Part shown: piece by piece, positions 8,915 to 17,085 of the stretch
Position numbering within the stretch: position 1 is the first letter of the stretch
Layout of the letters: each line of letters opens with the position of its first letter
Assembly (NCBI GenBank): GCA_018136815.1
Contig: CM030937.1
Span: 3,833,820-3,897,819, forward strand
Origin: Isochrysis galbana
Taxonomy: Eukaryota; Haptophyta; Isochrysidales; Isochrysidaceae
DNA: 64,000 bases
Direction: 5' to 3'
Made by a program: the position numbers and the translations under genes
Notes under the pieces: generated by a model
Told to the model about the DNA's origin: nothing
Database searches by the model: none
Seen by the model: only the letters and a program-made list of their open reading frames with translations

Positions 8915-9982
8915 CTAGGTTCTTATGTGTAAGTCGTTTGGTGGAGCCACTCCAGGCTGGAGCTCAGGCGGGTTGGAAATGACCTGGCGACCAAAGCTAT
9001 TCAACAAGTCGACGAGCGTGCGCTCAAGGTGGATATCCGTCGACAGAATCGTGAATCTGGCCTTCCTTGGCAAGGACGAATGCAACCATCCCGCCCAAAA
9101 GGAGCACACGAAGTCGGCTGCATTCTTGGTGTCACGCACGGGCATCACGACCTTCAGCCAGCTTTTGTCGGACAGCGTGCGGATTTGATCCGCTACGTCT
9201 GGCGAGATGCGTGGGTTATGTGTCGTCGCACAGAAGCCAATGACGAGAGTGGAACAACTGGCGACACCGTTTCGAGCGGCATATGCCGCGCATGGCTCAA
9301 GCAAGAAGGCCTTGTTGTCCATGTCTACAATCACGACCTCAGTTACATCTTCTGGGGGAGGGAGAGAGCCGTCGGAGATCCGACCGCTTAGCTCCATACT
9401 TTGCAGACGCGCCATTGCGCGTGATGGTGCGGTCACTGAGGCTGCCGCAGCGAGAGCAGTCTCAGCGCCAGCTTCCCTAAGGCCGACAAGACCATTTGAA
9501 AGAACAAACGTCTCTTCGTGTGATCGCAATAGAGCAGCTAGTCCAGGGACGAATCGACCGCGTTCAGAGATTCGTTGCTTCAACTCGCGAATTGACACGG
9601 GTGTTCCCAGCTGCTGCAGCACATCCACGACAAAGGTGACCATGGCGGAGGCGGTAGTCTGACCCGCGAGCGAGATCTGCCGATTGCTCGGCCGGCCGGA
9701 GAGCACAAATCCGTCGCAACTGTCGACAAAGGCGCTGAGGCTCTGGCCTGGCGGCAAGACAACGCCTTCAGAGCGCAACTTCTCGCCTGCTTCGGCCAGG
9801 CTGCACCGGCCGCGCAGCTCGAGGAGCTCGTTGAGCAACCGGAGCGCATCTTCTGACTCGCTCGCCTCTACCAGCAGCTGGCCACCAACCAAGGGGGCGT
9901 GGCGCGGCGTCCGCCGGAGCGGAGGTGCGGGGCAGAGCGAAAGGGCAGCTGCTACGCACAGCGACACTGCGCCCATCCTCAT
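8915..9982 (-). CDS. NYN/PIN-like domain protein with signal-like leader
   Basis: 355 residues in one exon from an ATG at 9982. The N-terminus has a hydrophobic stretch (VSLCVAAALSLC) followed by basic and Pro-rich sequence, compatible with secretory or bipartite organelle targeting. The C-terminal half, about residues 215-340, has VVIVDMDNKAF, then a central DTKNAADF followed by FWAGWL, then ILSTDIHLERTL. This spacing of acidic residues resembles NYN/PIN-type nucleases (first Asp near the N-terminal strand, a central D..(A/D)AD, and a late S(T)D). Residues 45-140 are Leu-rich and helical, of unknown function. RNA processing in an organelle is only a guess; the fold assignment is moderate. 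Confidence 0.55.
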   Translation of the reverse strand: MRMGAVSLCVAAALSLCPAPPLRRTPRHAPLVGGQLLVEASESEDALRLLNELLELRGRCSLAEAGEKLRSEGVVLPPGQSLSAFVDSCDGFVLSGRPSNRQISLAGQTTASAMVTFVVDVLQQLGTPVSIRELKQRISERGRFVPGLAALLRSHEETFVLSNGLVGLREAGAETALAAAASVTAPSRAMARLQSMELSGRISDGSLPPPEDVTEVVIVDMDNKAFLLEPCAAYAARNGVASCSTLVIGFCATTHNPRISPDVADQIRTLSDKSWLKVVMPVRDTKNAADFVCSFWAGWLHSSLPRKARFTILSTDIHLERTLVDLLNSFGRQVISNPPELQPGVAPPNDLHIRT

Positions 9983-10106
9983 GAGCGCACGATGGAGGGA
10001 GGGGAGCTACTCTAGTGAGACCAAGGGAGTAAAGTAAAGTAAGCCAGGCTGCCTTCACATAAGTCTCCGTCTCCCCTTCCCCAGGAGGAGAAGCCCCCCC
10101 CCGGAC

Positions 10107-10176
10107 GTGTGCAGCGTGGGGGGGGGAGCCGCCTGATGGCGGGGAGGGAAGGGCCGGGGGAGTGGGGGTGTAGAAA
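10107..10176. repeat. Fragment of the GCCGCCTGATGGCGG dispersed repeat
   Basis: Matches 27105-27165 and the reverse of 42500-42530 (CGCCTGATGGCGGGG...GTAGAAAG). It directly adjoins the foldback element at 10177. Confidence 0.65.
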
Positions 10177-10208
10177 GTATATGTTACCCCCCAGGAGCCA
10201 ACGCCCCC

Positions 10209-10301
10209 CTCTCTCTCTCTCTGCCTCTCTCTCTCTCTCTCTGCCTCTCTCTCTCTCTCTCTGCCTCTCTCTCTCTCTCTGCCTCTCTGCCTCTCTCTCT
10301 G

Positions 10302-10374
<73 letters not shown>

Positions 10375-10419
10375 CTCTCTCTCTCTCTCTCTCTCTCTGC
10401 CTCTCTCTCTCTCTCTCTG

Positions 10420-10460
<41 letters not shown>
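10209..10460. repeat. (CT)n microsatellite with TGCC interruptions
   Basis: About 250 bp of CT repeats interrupted at intervals by GCCT. It lies inside the foldback element. Confidence 0.95.
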
Positions 10461-10461
<1 letters not shown>

Positions 10462-10481
10462 GCGTCTGGGGGCTCGAGGAT

Positions 10482-10722
10482 GGCCCCCCGATAGCTACTG
10501 GGGGCCGTCGTTTCCCCCCGATAGCAAACGGGGGCAATCTTTCGCCCCCGATAGCAAACGGGGGCCCGCCTTAAAACGCGATAGCTCCCCGGGGCATAAA
10601 AAATCCCCCGATAGCTCTCGGGGGATTTTCTCGGTCCCCCGGTAGCTCTCGGGGGGGCTGTTGGCGATCGGGAAAAAATTTCCCCCCGATAGCTATCGGG
10701 GGCCCCCGATAGCTATCGGGGG
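10482..10722. repeat. Array of about nine CCCCCGATAGC...GGGGG hairpins, 30-bp period
   Basis: The core GATAGC occurs at 10490, 10520, 10550, 10580 and 10610, then as GGTAGC at 10641, a decayed GCGATCGGG near 10664, and perfect palindromes at 10688 and 10708 (CCCCCGATAGCTATCGGGGG). Each copy is a G/C-stemmed inverted repeat. The first five are exactly 30 bp apart, separated by short variable AT-richer spacers. Confidence 0.85.
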
Positions 10723-10750
10723 GCGTTGGCTCCTGGGGGGTAACATATAC

Positions 10751-11558
10751 CTAAAAAGCCGGAAGGGGTGTGACAAAAAAAGGGAAGCTCGAGTTGCACC
10801 TTCTTGGAGTCCTTCCAACACAAAAGAGTCCATTTCTCAGCCACAACCCCATAAGAGTTGAATGGCTCTAGCTCATATGCTATACCACCACATGTGTGCA
10901 GTCCAACACCCAGGCCGATGAGCTGGAAGAGCCCACCGTGTGTCCGCATGTGAGGTGTGAGGTGGGCCGGCCGCTGCGCGGCGGCGCGCGCAATAGCCGG
11001 AGCTCGAAACTCTATCATCTATATGAGTGAGTTTACCATTTCAGTTTCATTCAAGAGAAGATGTTGCAATGATGAACAAGTAAACAATCATGGCTGAACG
11101 GCTGGCATGAGGTCTTGGGCCATCGTGTCCCCGCAGATGCTTGCGCAGATACGTGCAGCAGAGGAGCCCCATCGTCTGGCAGTGTGTGAATGAAGAAGTG
11201 TTGATCAAACGGGGAGACCCTTCCTCGGATGGGATGAGAACTCCAACTCCACCCCAGTGTGACTGAAATCTAGTTGTGGAATTCCTTTGGGTGTTTCGTG
11301 ACGGGTTTTAAACGGACTACAAATGGACATTTGATGGCTCAAGTTGAGTCTGTCCTAGCAGAGCTCGACGGAACGTCACCTATTAGGTGAAGGCCCACGA
11401 AAGGGCGACATGTGCGTGGCTTCCCATCCTCTCCGGGGTTCGCGTCTCCCCGAGCTCGTAAAAGTTGCAGGGGGCAGGAAACCAGGTTATTTTTACGGAA
11501 ACGTTCGAAGGGAACCCTTTGCAGAAAGAAGCTCGCGGGCGCTGCCGTCGGCATCGCA
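10751..11558. other. Intergenic and presumed upstream region of the VOC gene
   Basis: No gene recognised. The reading frame of the downstream gene is open from 11412 but lacks an ATG until 11559, so 11412-11558 is taken as 5' untranslated sequence. Confidence 0.45.
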
Positions 11559-12704
11559 ATGGCGATGGCGGTGGTGCTCCTGGCGGTCTCAGCCTTCACG
11601 GCGGGGAGGGGGCATTCTAGCCGGCTCGAGTGTGGATCATTTGCCGCCGCGCGTGCCCAAATGACCGCCGCAGCCGTAGAGACCAGCGGCGGCGTGTTGC
11701 TAGTCGACCACCTCAACATCAACCATGAGGCGGGAAGGCACGACCTGCTCTGTGCCTTCTACTTTGATCTCCTAGGCTGTGCAGTCGACCCGCGTAAGGC
11801 GGAGAACCTGGAGATGGGGTGTAATAGCGTATGGGCCAACGTGGGCATCCACCAATTCCACTTGAGCGAGGGAGAGACGGCACAGGTCTTCGATGGAGTG
11901 GTCACTCTTGCCTACGCGAGCCTCGAGGCAGTGCGCGAGCGCCTCGCCTCACCGTCTGCTGCTCTTGCCGATAGCGAATTTTCTTGGCATGTTGAGGGCG
12001 AAGACGGGGGCGCACTTATTCTTTGCGACCCCTGGGGATCTGTCTTTCGGTTGATCGAGGACGCCACAGCTTCGGATCCGCGCGGCACCCAGCCAGGAGA
12101 TAAGTCGGAGCCCCTTGGCCTAATCGATCTTCTGATCCACGTCCCTTATCATAAGGACCGCCAGCCACTCGAGGGCATTGTTCGCTTCTACCAGCGGGTT
12201 TTTGGATGTGACGCGGCCGTCATAGATGAAGGCCGCAAGGCAGTGGTCCACATCGGCGGGGGGCAGACGCTCACGTTTGCGCATCGTTCCGACAATGTAT
12301 CTCTAGTTGCGCATGAAGAAATTGGTGAGGACGAAGATGGCTTGATATTCAACAACGGAGCACACGTCTCCATGTACGTGTCGGACCTACCGTCGACGTA
12401 CAAAGCCGCCGACGACCTTGGGGTGGTTTTCGTCAATCACAGATTCAAGCGCCGCGCCTATACCCTCGATGACGCTGTCGACCAATGCATGTTCCGCATC
12501 CTTGATGTGGTTGATCCGGACGCACTTGCTGCTGGGCCAATCCTTAGACTCGAGCATGAGGTGCGTGCGTGCGTCAAGCGTGACGGCACCAAATACAAGA
12601 GCTGCCCTTTCGATGCGATCCCTGAGGTGTGCCTAATCAATAGCGGCGCTGGATTAGATCCCGATGGCACATTCGAGTATCAAGCCGCATTTGATGTATT
12701 TTAG
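11559..12704 (+). CDS. Plastid-targeted double VOC (glyoxalase-fold) protein
   Basis: 381 residues from ATG 11559. Residues 1-13 are hydrophobic (MAMAVVLLAVSAF) and are followed by TAGRGHSSRL. This fits a signal peptide cut before Phe and then a transit peptide, as in plastid proteins of algae with red secondary plastids. The mature part shows two vicinal-oxygen-chelate-like modules: one beginning LLVDHLNINHEAG (about residue 47) with FYFDLLGCAVDP, and one beginning LIDLLIHVPY (about residue 186) with FYQRVFGCDAAV and GAHVSMYVSDL. VOC proteins include glyoxalase I, dioxygenases and resistance proteins; the metal ligands here are not clear enough to name a reaction. Single exon. A product ending ...YQAAFDVF is complete. 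Confidence 0.72.
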   Translation: MAMAVVLLAVSAFTAGRGHSSRLECGSFAAARAQMTAAAVETSGGVLLVDHLNINHEAGRHDLLCAFYFDLLGCAVDPRKAENLEMGCNSVWANVGIHQFHLSEGETAQVFDGVVTLAYASLEAVRERLASPSAALADSEFSWHVEGEDGGALILCDPWGSVFRLIEDATASDPRGTQPGDKSEPLGLIDLLIHVPYHKDRQPLEGIVRFYQRVFGCDAAVIDEGRKAVVHIGGGQTLTFAHRSDNVSLVAHEEIGEDEDGLIFNNGAHVSMYVSDLPSTYKAADDLGVVFVNHRFKRRAYTLDDAVDQCMFRILDVVDPDALAAGPILRLEHEVRACVKRDGTKYKSCPFDAIPEVCLINSGAGLDPDGTFEYQAAFDVF

Positions 12705-13018
12705 CAGCAACACCCTCATTTCGGTGTGCTTTCTTTTGTGCGCGCACACGAAGAGTGGGATATATGACTTAGAAATATTCTTGAAGGTGACCTGTAAGCT
12801 ACTAGCAGCTAACCTTTTATCCGGGCACCCGCTGACATCACCTTGGCCCCTACCGTACTCCCCTTGCCCGCTCCCTCCCCCCCTCTTTCCTTTGTCTTCC
12901 GTCTCGGGGTCGGCCCACGTGCACTACTTTGGCCCTAGCGCTGGGAAAGGGACAAAAAAATTCTTCAAGGTGTGCCGGGAAAGGGACGAGGCAGGCCTTC
13001 TGAAGAAAGTTGGGATTG
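12705..13018. other. Spacer between VOC gene and element 2
   Basis: No gene recognised. It is the 3' flank of the VOC gene up to the LTR start at 13019; the five bases before the LTR are GATTG. Confidence 0.5.
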
Positions 13019-14142
13019 TGTCGCATTCGCGAATCGACGCTCGTTAGGCTTCTCTCTCCTCTTCGTTCGGTATTTATCGTTATAATATTCTCGTTCTCGT
13101 TCTCGGTCAAAAACTTCGCGTGGACGCCTAGGATCTAGGGTTGTGGAGCGCCCTCTCTCTTTCTCTCGAAGAGAAGGGAAGTTTCCCCACCTTTCTTCCT
13201 CCCAGGCGCCTCGCAAAAGGTTTAATTCGCTATCTCCCCGCGTTTCTTTACCTGCTTCTGGGGGCAATCAGGTTTGGTTTGCCATCTCCCCTCGGAGATC
13301 GATTTAGGTTCGCTGCTTGGGTGAGGGAATCTTTCTCCTTGGTCCTTGGTTTGCCATCTCCACTTGGAGATTGATTTAGATTCGCTGCTTTGGTTTTGGG
13401 TTATCTTTCCCCTTGATGCAAGTTGCATGGAAGATGGAAGCCCTTGGTCCCGTTGGTTTTTGGTTTTCTCCTCCCTTGGTTGCTACTCGGGGTTGCTCGA
13501 TAGAAACGTCTAGAAGGTCCACGCTCAACAGCAAGATTTCTTCGATTGCAAGGATACCTCGCTGCGATCTGTATCCAATGTGATCGCCGTGGTTGCGCGA
13601 CATAACGTTCCTCTTCGACTTTCCGCCTTGGTGGGAAAATCCAAAGCGAAGACACGCTCCGACCGTCGCTGCGGATTCTCTCTCTCTCTCGCTCTCTCTC
13701 TCTGTCTCTCGCGACGTGTTTGAGTTACCGGCGATGTGGGGTCTCGGTTATTTCATGTTTTGCTTGGTTTGGGTGAATGATTCTAGTGTGTTCGTGAGTC
13801 GGTGTCGCAGCATCGTTGGATCCGACGTCTTGTCGTCAGTCGTCATCCGTCGCTCTCGCTCTCGTCGCTCTCGCTCTCGTAACACTCGTACCCTACAAAC
13901 TCTCCTTGCCTCACCAGCCCCTGCCAACACAGCCCTCCTCTCACTCACCCTCGCCTCTCGCCTCTCGCTCGATGTCGCTCTCGCCGCCGTCCTCGCCCTC
14001 GCTCAAGCCCGCCTGCCCGCCTTCCTCTGCTGACGGGCCTCAGCCCGTCAGCGTCTCCGAAGTCGTCTCCTCCGCCGCGCCTGCCGCCGGTCTGCCTCCT
14101 TCCTCATTGCCCTCAGGCCCTATGGGCCATCCCAATTCGTCA
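13019..14142 (+). repeat. 5' LTR of element 2
   Basis: 1124 bp, TG to CA, with ends matching the element 1 LTR. The middle (about 13260-13800) differs and contains an internal near-duplicate (GCCATCTCC...GATTTAGATTCGCTGC twice), so it belongs to a distinct LTR subfamily. The gag ATG at 13972 is again exactly 171 nt before the LTR end. Confidence 0.88.
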
Positions 14143-16902
14143 GGTGTAGAATCCTACTCGGTGCGTCCCGCGCTGGACGTCTCAATGGGGGTCTCCCCAA
14201 CCTCTGCAGAGTCGGGCATCATGCCTGCCCTGTTCCCTTCCTCCTCTCCGGACGGACATCCACCACCACCTTCACAGGGGGAGGTGATGCCCTCTCTTGC
14301 CTCGCCTCCTGATCTCGCTGCGATGCCTCCGCCATCATCTCCGCCATCGCCGCCGGAGTCCATGGGAGGCAGGTCCAAGCCCGAGTCTTTCCAGGGTGAG
14401 GATAATCCTCTGGAAGGATTCCTCCCCTCTTCTCGCGCATGTCTCGAGGCACCGCCACCCCTGCCATCGGACTCGGAGGCAGCCTACGAGCCCTACAGCG
14501 CCTCTCTCGAACGCCTCTCGGTCGCTTCGGTCGCGCCAAGTCGACTATCTCGTGGTGAAGAGACCCCGGGTCTGCTGCCCGACTCCCTTCTTCATCTCTC
14601 TCCTTCTCCTTCCCCACCGTCCGCTACGGTCCCGCCGCCAACTTCTTCGGCTTCACCGGGGCTCAACCCCGTCGAGCTGCGTTATATCGAGCTCATGCAG
14701 GCCATGGCCGCACAGTTCTCACAGCAGCTCGCCGCAGTCACCAACGCGATTGAACGAGGCCGACTCCCTCCTGCACCAGTCCAGGCAGCCAGCCCGCCTC
14801 CACCTCTATCCGATGATGGCGGCGAGAATGTTTTGCCTCCGCCACCGCCGCTCCCTCGCTCCTCATCGAAATCTAACAAGACTCGTAAGGACAAGAAGAA
14901 GAACCGCCGCCGCCGCCGCGACAGCTCCCCTACCTCTTCGTCCTCCTCGTCCTCGTCTCCGGTCTCCAGCCAGCGTTCGTCTAACTCCTCGTCGACCAGC
15001 GATTCGGATTCCGATGGATCATCCGAGTCTACGGACTCGCGCCGCAAGCCTCGCCGCGCCAAGGGTGGCCACTATGCCGCCGCCGCCAAAGGCTATAATA
15101 CTCGGGAGGGACGGCCGTCTATGATGGCCCCCGAAGGTTTACACTCTAACTCTCGTCGATCTCTCCGCCCCCACGCCTCTAAGTCTAAGTCTGGCCATAA
15201 GGGTACCCGGGAGAGTCGACGTCACGCTAAGCGCCACGCCACTCCTCCCGCGGACCCAGCCCTGTCTGATGAGCCGGACATTCTTGAACAATGGCTACGA
15301 CACTATGGGCGCCACGGCAAGGCCTACTCCGACTCCGCTAATGCCCCACTCGAATACCAGGTGATGGCGGCCCGTGAGGTCCCCTCTGGTGAGTCCTGGC
15401 ATGCCCGCATCATCTATACGACTCGCACTCTTACGAAATGGGTGCGCGCTCGTACGTTCGTCCGCACTAAGGGCGGCACTCGCGATGCTAAGTCTAGCCT
15501 CGAGAGCCTGCAGTCGCTACGCTTCCCCGCCGACCTTCGCTCTACCGATCCGAACAAGGCTGCTGCTTCCTGGGACGGATTTCGAATGCAACTGATCCGC
15601 GCACTCGAGGGCTCACTCACCTCGGGCGTGGACTGGCAGGACGCTCTCAATGGCCTCCTCCTCGCCGCTCGCGATCCAAAGAAGGGCCACCCTCGCATCA
15701 TGGCCTATGTTCTCGATGCGGTTAGGGACTCGGTTCTCTGCGCTAACCCGTGCTTGCATGCCGACGTGCTGATCGCAAAGTGCGACCAATCATTCGCCGC
15801 CGGGGCAAAAGGTTTCGCCAAAGAGACTGCGTCCGCGGAATGGGACCGTTGCACCACGCGCTCGGAGGGCGAGGACTTAGTGACTCTGGCCACTCGCGTG
15901 ACCGACGCCTTCGTTCGCAAAATGAATGACCCGACGGTGACGGCAGCTAACGTCTTCAAGTTCCCTGCCTTCACGCACGAAATCAACGAGAGATTCGACG
16001 CCTGCGTCAAAGCCGACGAAAGCGACCGCGCACGGGGAGCGGAGAACTCGTTCGAGTTCCTCAAAGCGTGGAAGCGAGGCATAGAGGCGGTTGCCGCCGG
16101 AGACGCGCCGCATCACTCGCTGTCTTGCATCTCGATCGCGCGCATGGTGCTGGCTCCAGCGGAGCAGGCACGTGCTGAGGCTTCGCGGAGCAGCAAGCAG
16201 GCGGACGGTCCGCTCACAATCGCCCACATCGACGACGTCGTCCGGATGGTTAAGGACCGCCTGGGTTCCTCGAAGCCAGCTCCGGACAAAAGCGACAAAC
16301 CCTCGGCCGCTACCTCAGGAAGCGGCCGCGGCTCCGATACTCGAAATAATCGCAATGGAGATCGGTCCCACCAGGGACGCACCGACCACACCAGGGAGCC
16401 GCCTCCCAAGTTGGAGGGTGGACTCCCACCTCTCGACACACCGCCATCGCAAAAGAGCCGCCGCTGCGCGCCGCCTTCGGACAACCTCGGCCATCCCGAG
16501 GGCGCCAAATGGGATTTGGAATCTTGGCGTAATGCTAAGGTAGATTTCGACCCGATGTCACGCTACTGTGGGCACGCTGACCTGGCTGCTTCATTCGCCA
16601 GGGCCCGTCCGACCGACGCGTCTATGAAGGTGCCCCGCACGCAGCGCCCTACGTCTGAGGGCGGTGTATGGACCACAGCCACCGGCTGTGCCTATTGTGC
16701 CTTCCGCCCCGCTCCTCCCGATCACGATACGGCCCGTCCCGACCACCCCGACAATTGGCGATATGGGACAGGCGATGGCGCCCATTCGCCGTACTACTGC
16801 CAGCCGTTCATCCGCTTCCTTTGCGAGGGCGAGCCGGAGATCCCCGACGCCCACCGCGCCTACCTTCGTCGTCTCGTCGTCCTCGGCCGCAACCGCCGTT
16901 AG
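13972..16902 (+). CDS. Gag-like polyprotein of element 2
   Basis: 976 residues, colinear with the 974-residue Gag of element 1. The Pro/Ser-rich N-terminus has several substitutions and small indels, whereas the C-terminal ~520 residues are nearly identical in protein but differ at many third positions, a pattern of purifying selection. It has the same basic and Ser-rich segment and the same C-terminal Cys/His cluster. The start is in the LTR and the stop TAG is at 16900-16902, after which 183 nt separate it from the next ORF in the same frame. How the downstream frames are expressed is not evident. Confidence 0.8.
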   Translation: MSLSPPSSPSLKPACPPSSADGPQPVSVSEVVSSAAPAAGLPPSSLPSGPMGHPNSSGVESYSVRPALDVSMGVSPTSAESGIMPALFPSSSPDGHPPPPSQGEVMPSLASPPDLAAMPPPSSPPSPPESMGGRSKPESFQGEDNPLEGFLPSSRACLEAPPPLPSDSEAAYEPYSASLERLSVASVAPSRLSRGEETPGLLPDSLLHLSPSPSPPSATVPPPTSSASPGLNPVELRYIELMQAMAAQFSQQLAAVTNAIERGRLPPAPVQAASPPPPLSDDGGENVLPPPPPLPRSSSKSNKTRKDKKKNRRRRRDSSPTSSSSSSSSPVSSQRSSNSSSTSDSDSDGSSESTDSRRKPRRAKGGHYAAAAKGYNTREGRPSMMAPEGLHSNSRRSLRPHASKSKSGHKGTRESRRHAKRHATPPADPALSDEPDILEQWLRHYGRHGKAYSDSANAPLEYQVMAAREVPSGESWHARIIYTTRTLTKWVRARTFVRTKGGTRDAKSSLESLQSLRFPADLRSTDPNKAAASWDGFRMQLIRALEGSLTSGVDWQDALNGLLLAARDPKKGHPRIMAYVLDAVRDSVLCANPCLHADVLIAKCDQSFAAGAKGFAKETASAEWDRCTTRSEGEDLVTLATRVTDAFVRKMNDPTVTAANVFKFPAFTHEINERFDACVKADESDRARGAENSFEFLKAWKRGIEAVAAGDAPHHSLSCISIARMVLAPAEQARAEASRSSKQADGPLTIAHIDDVVRMVKDRLGSSKPAPDKSDKPSAATSGSGRGSDTRNNRNGDRSHQGRTDHTREPPPKLEGGLPPLDTPPSQKSRRCAPPSDNLGHPEGAKWDLESWRNAKVDFDPMSRYCGHADLAASFARARPTDASMKVPRTQRPTSEGGVWTTATGCAYCAFRPAPPDHDTARPDHPDNWRYGTGDGAHSPYYCQPFIRFLCEGEPEIPDAHRAYLRRLVVLGRNRR

Positions 16903-17085
16903 GGAATAGGCGAGGCCGCCGCCATATGCTTCGTTGACTTCTCAATTCCTCGGCGGCCTGGACCGCCACCCCTTTCGCTTCTCGATACTTCTGTCACTCC
17001 CGTTCGCGTTTCATTTCGTGCCTCTAATGTTTCGCCCCTCCGATCTACGAGCTCGCCGTCCCTCGGACGGCTGAGCAAAGCCTTC

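Larger units (their letters stand above)
10177..10750. mobile_element. Foldback/MITE-like element with hairpin array
   Basis: Bounded by perfect 33-bp inverted repeats: 10177-10209 (starts GTATATGTTACC) and 10718-10750 (ends GGTAACATATAC). Inside are a CT microsatellite (10209-10460) and a cluster of short palindromes (10482-10722). There is no coding capacity. A TATA target duplication is possible, because TATA lies at both outer ends, but it cannot be separated from the inverted repeat itself. Probably a non-autonomous DNA element; no transposase is visible nearby. Confidence 0.7.

Noticed and set aside
10482-10722. CRISPR-like array (palindromic repeats with short spacers)
   Set aside because: Spacers are only about 8-10 bp, the repeats vary, the host is eukaryotic and no cas genes are present; a hairpin satellite in a foldback element fits better.
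12188-12436. Antisense ORF within the VOC gene
   Set aside because: Shadow frame; the plus-strand frame has clear domain structure.
13291-13800. Separate gene in the LTR middle of element 2
   Set aside because: The open frames have no motif and the stretch is explained by a longer LTR subfamily with an internal duplication.
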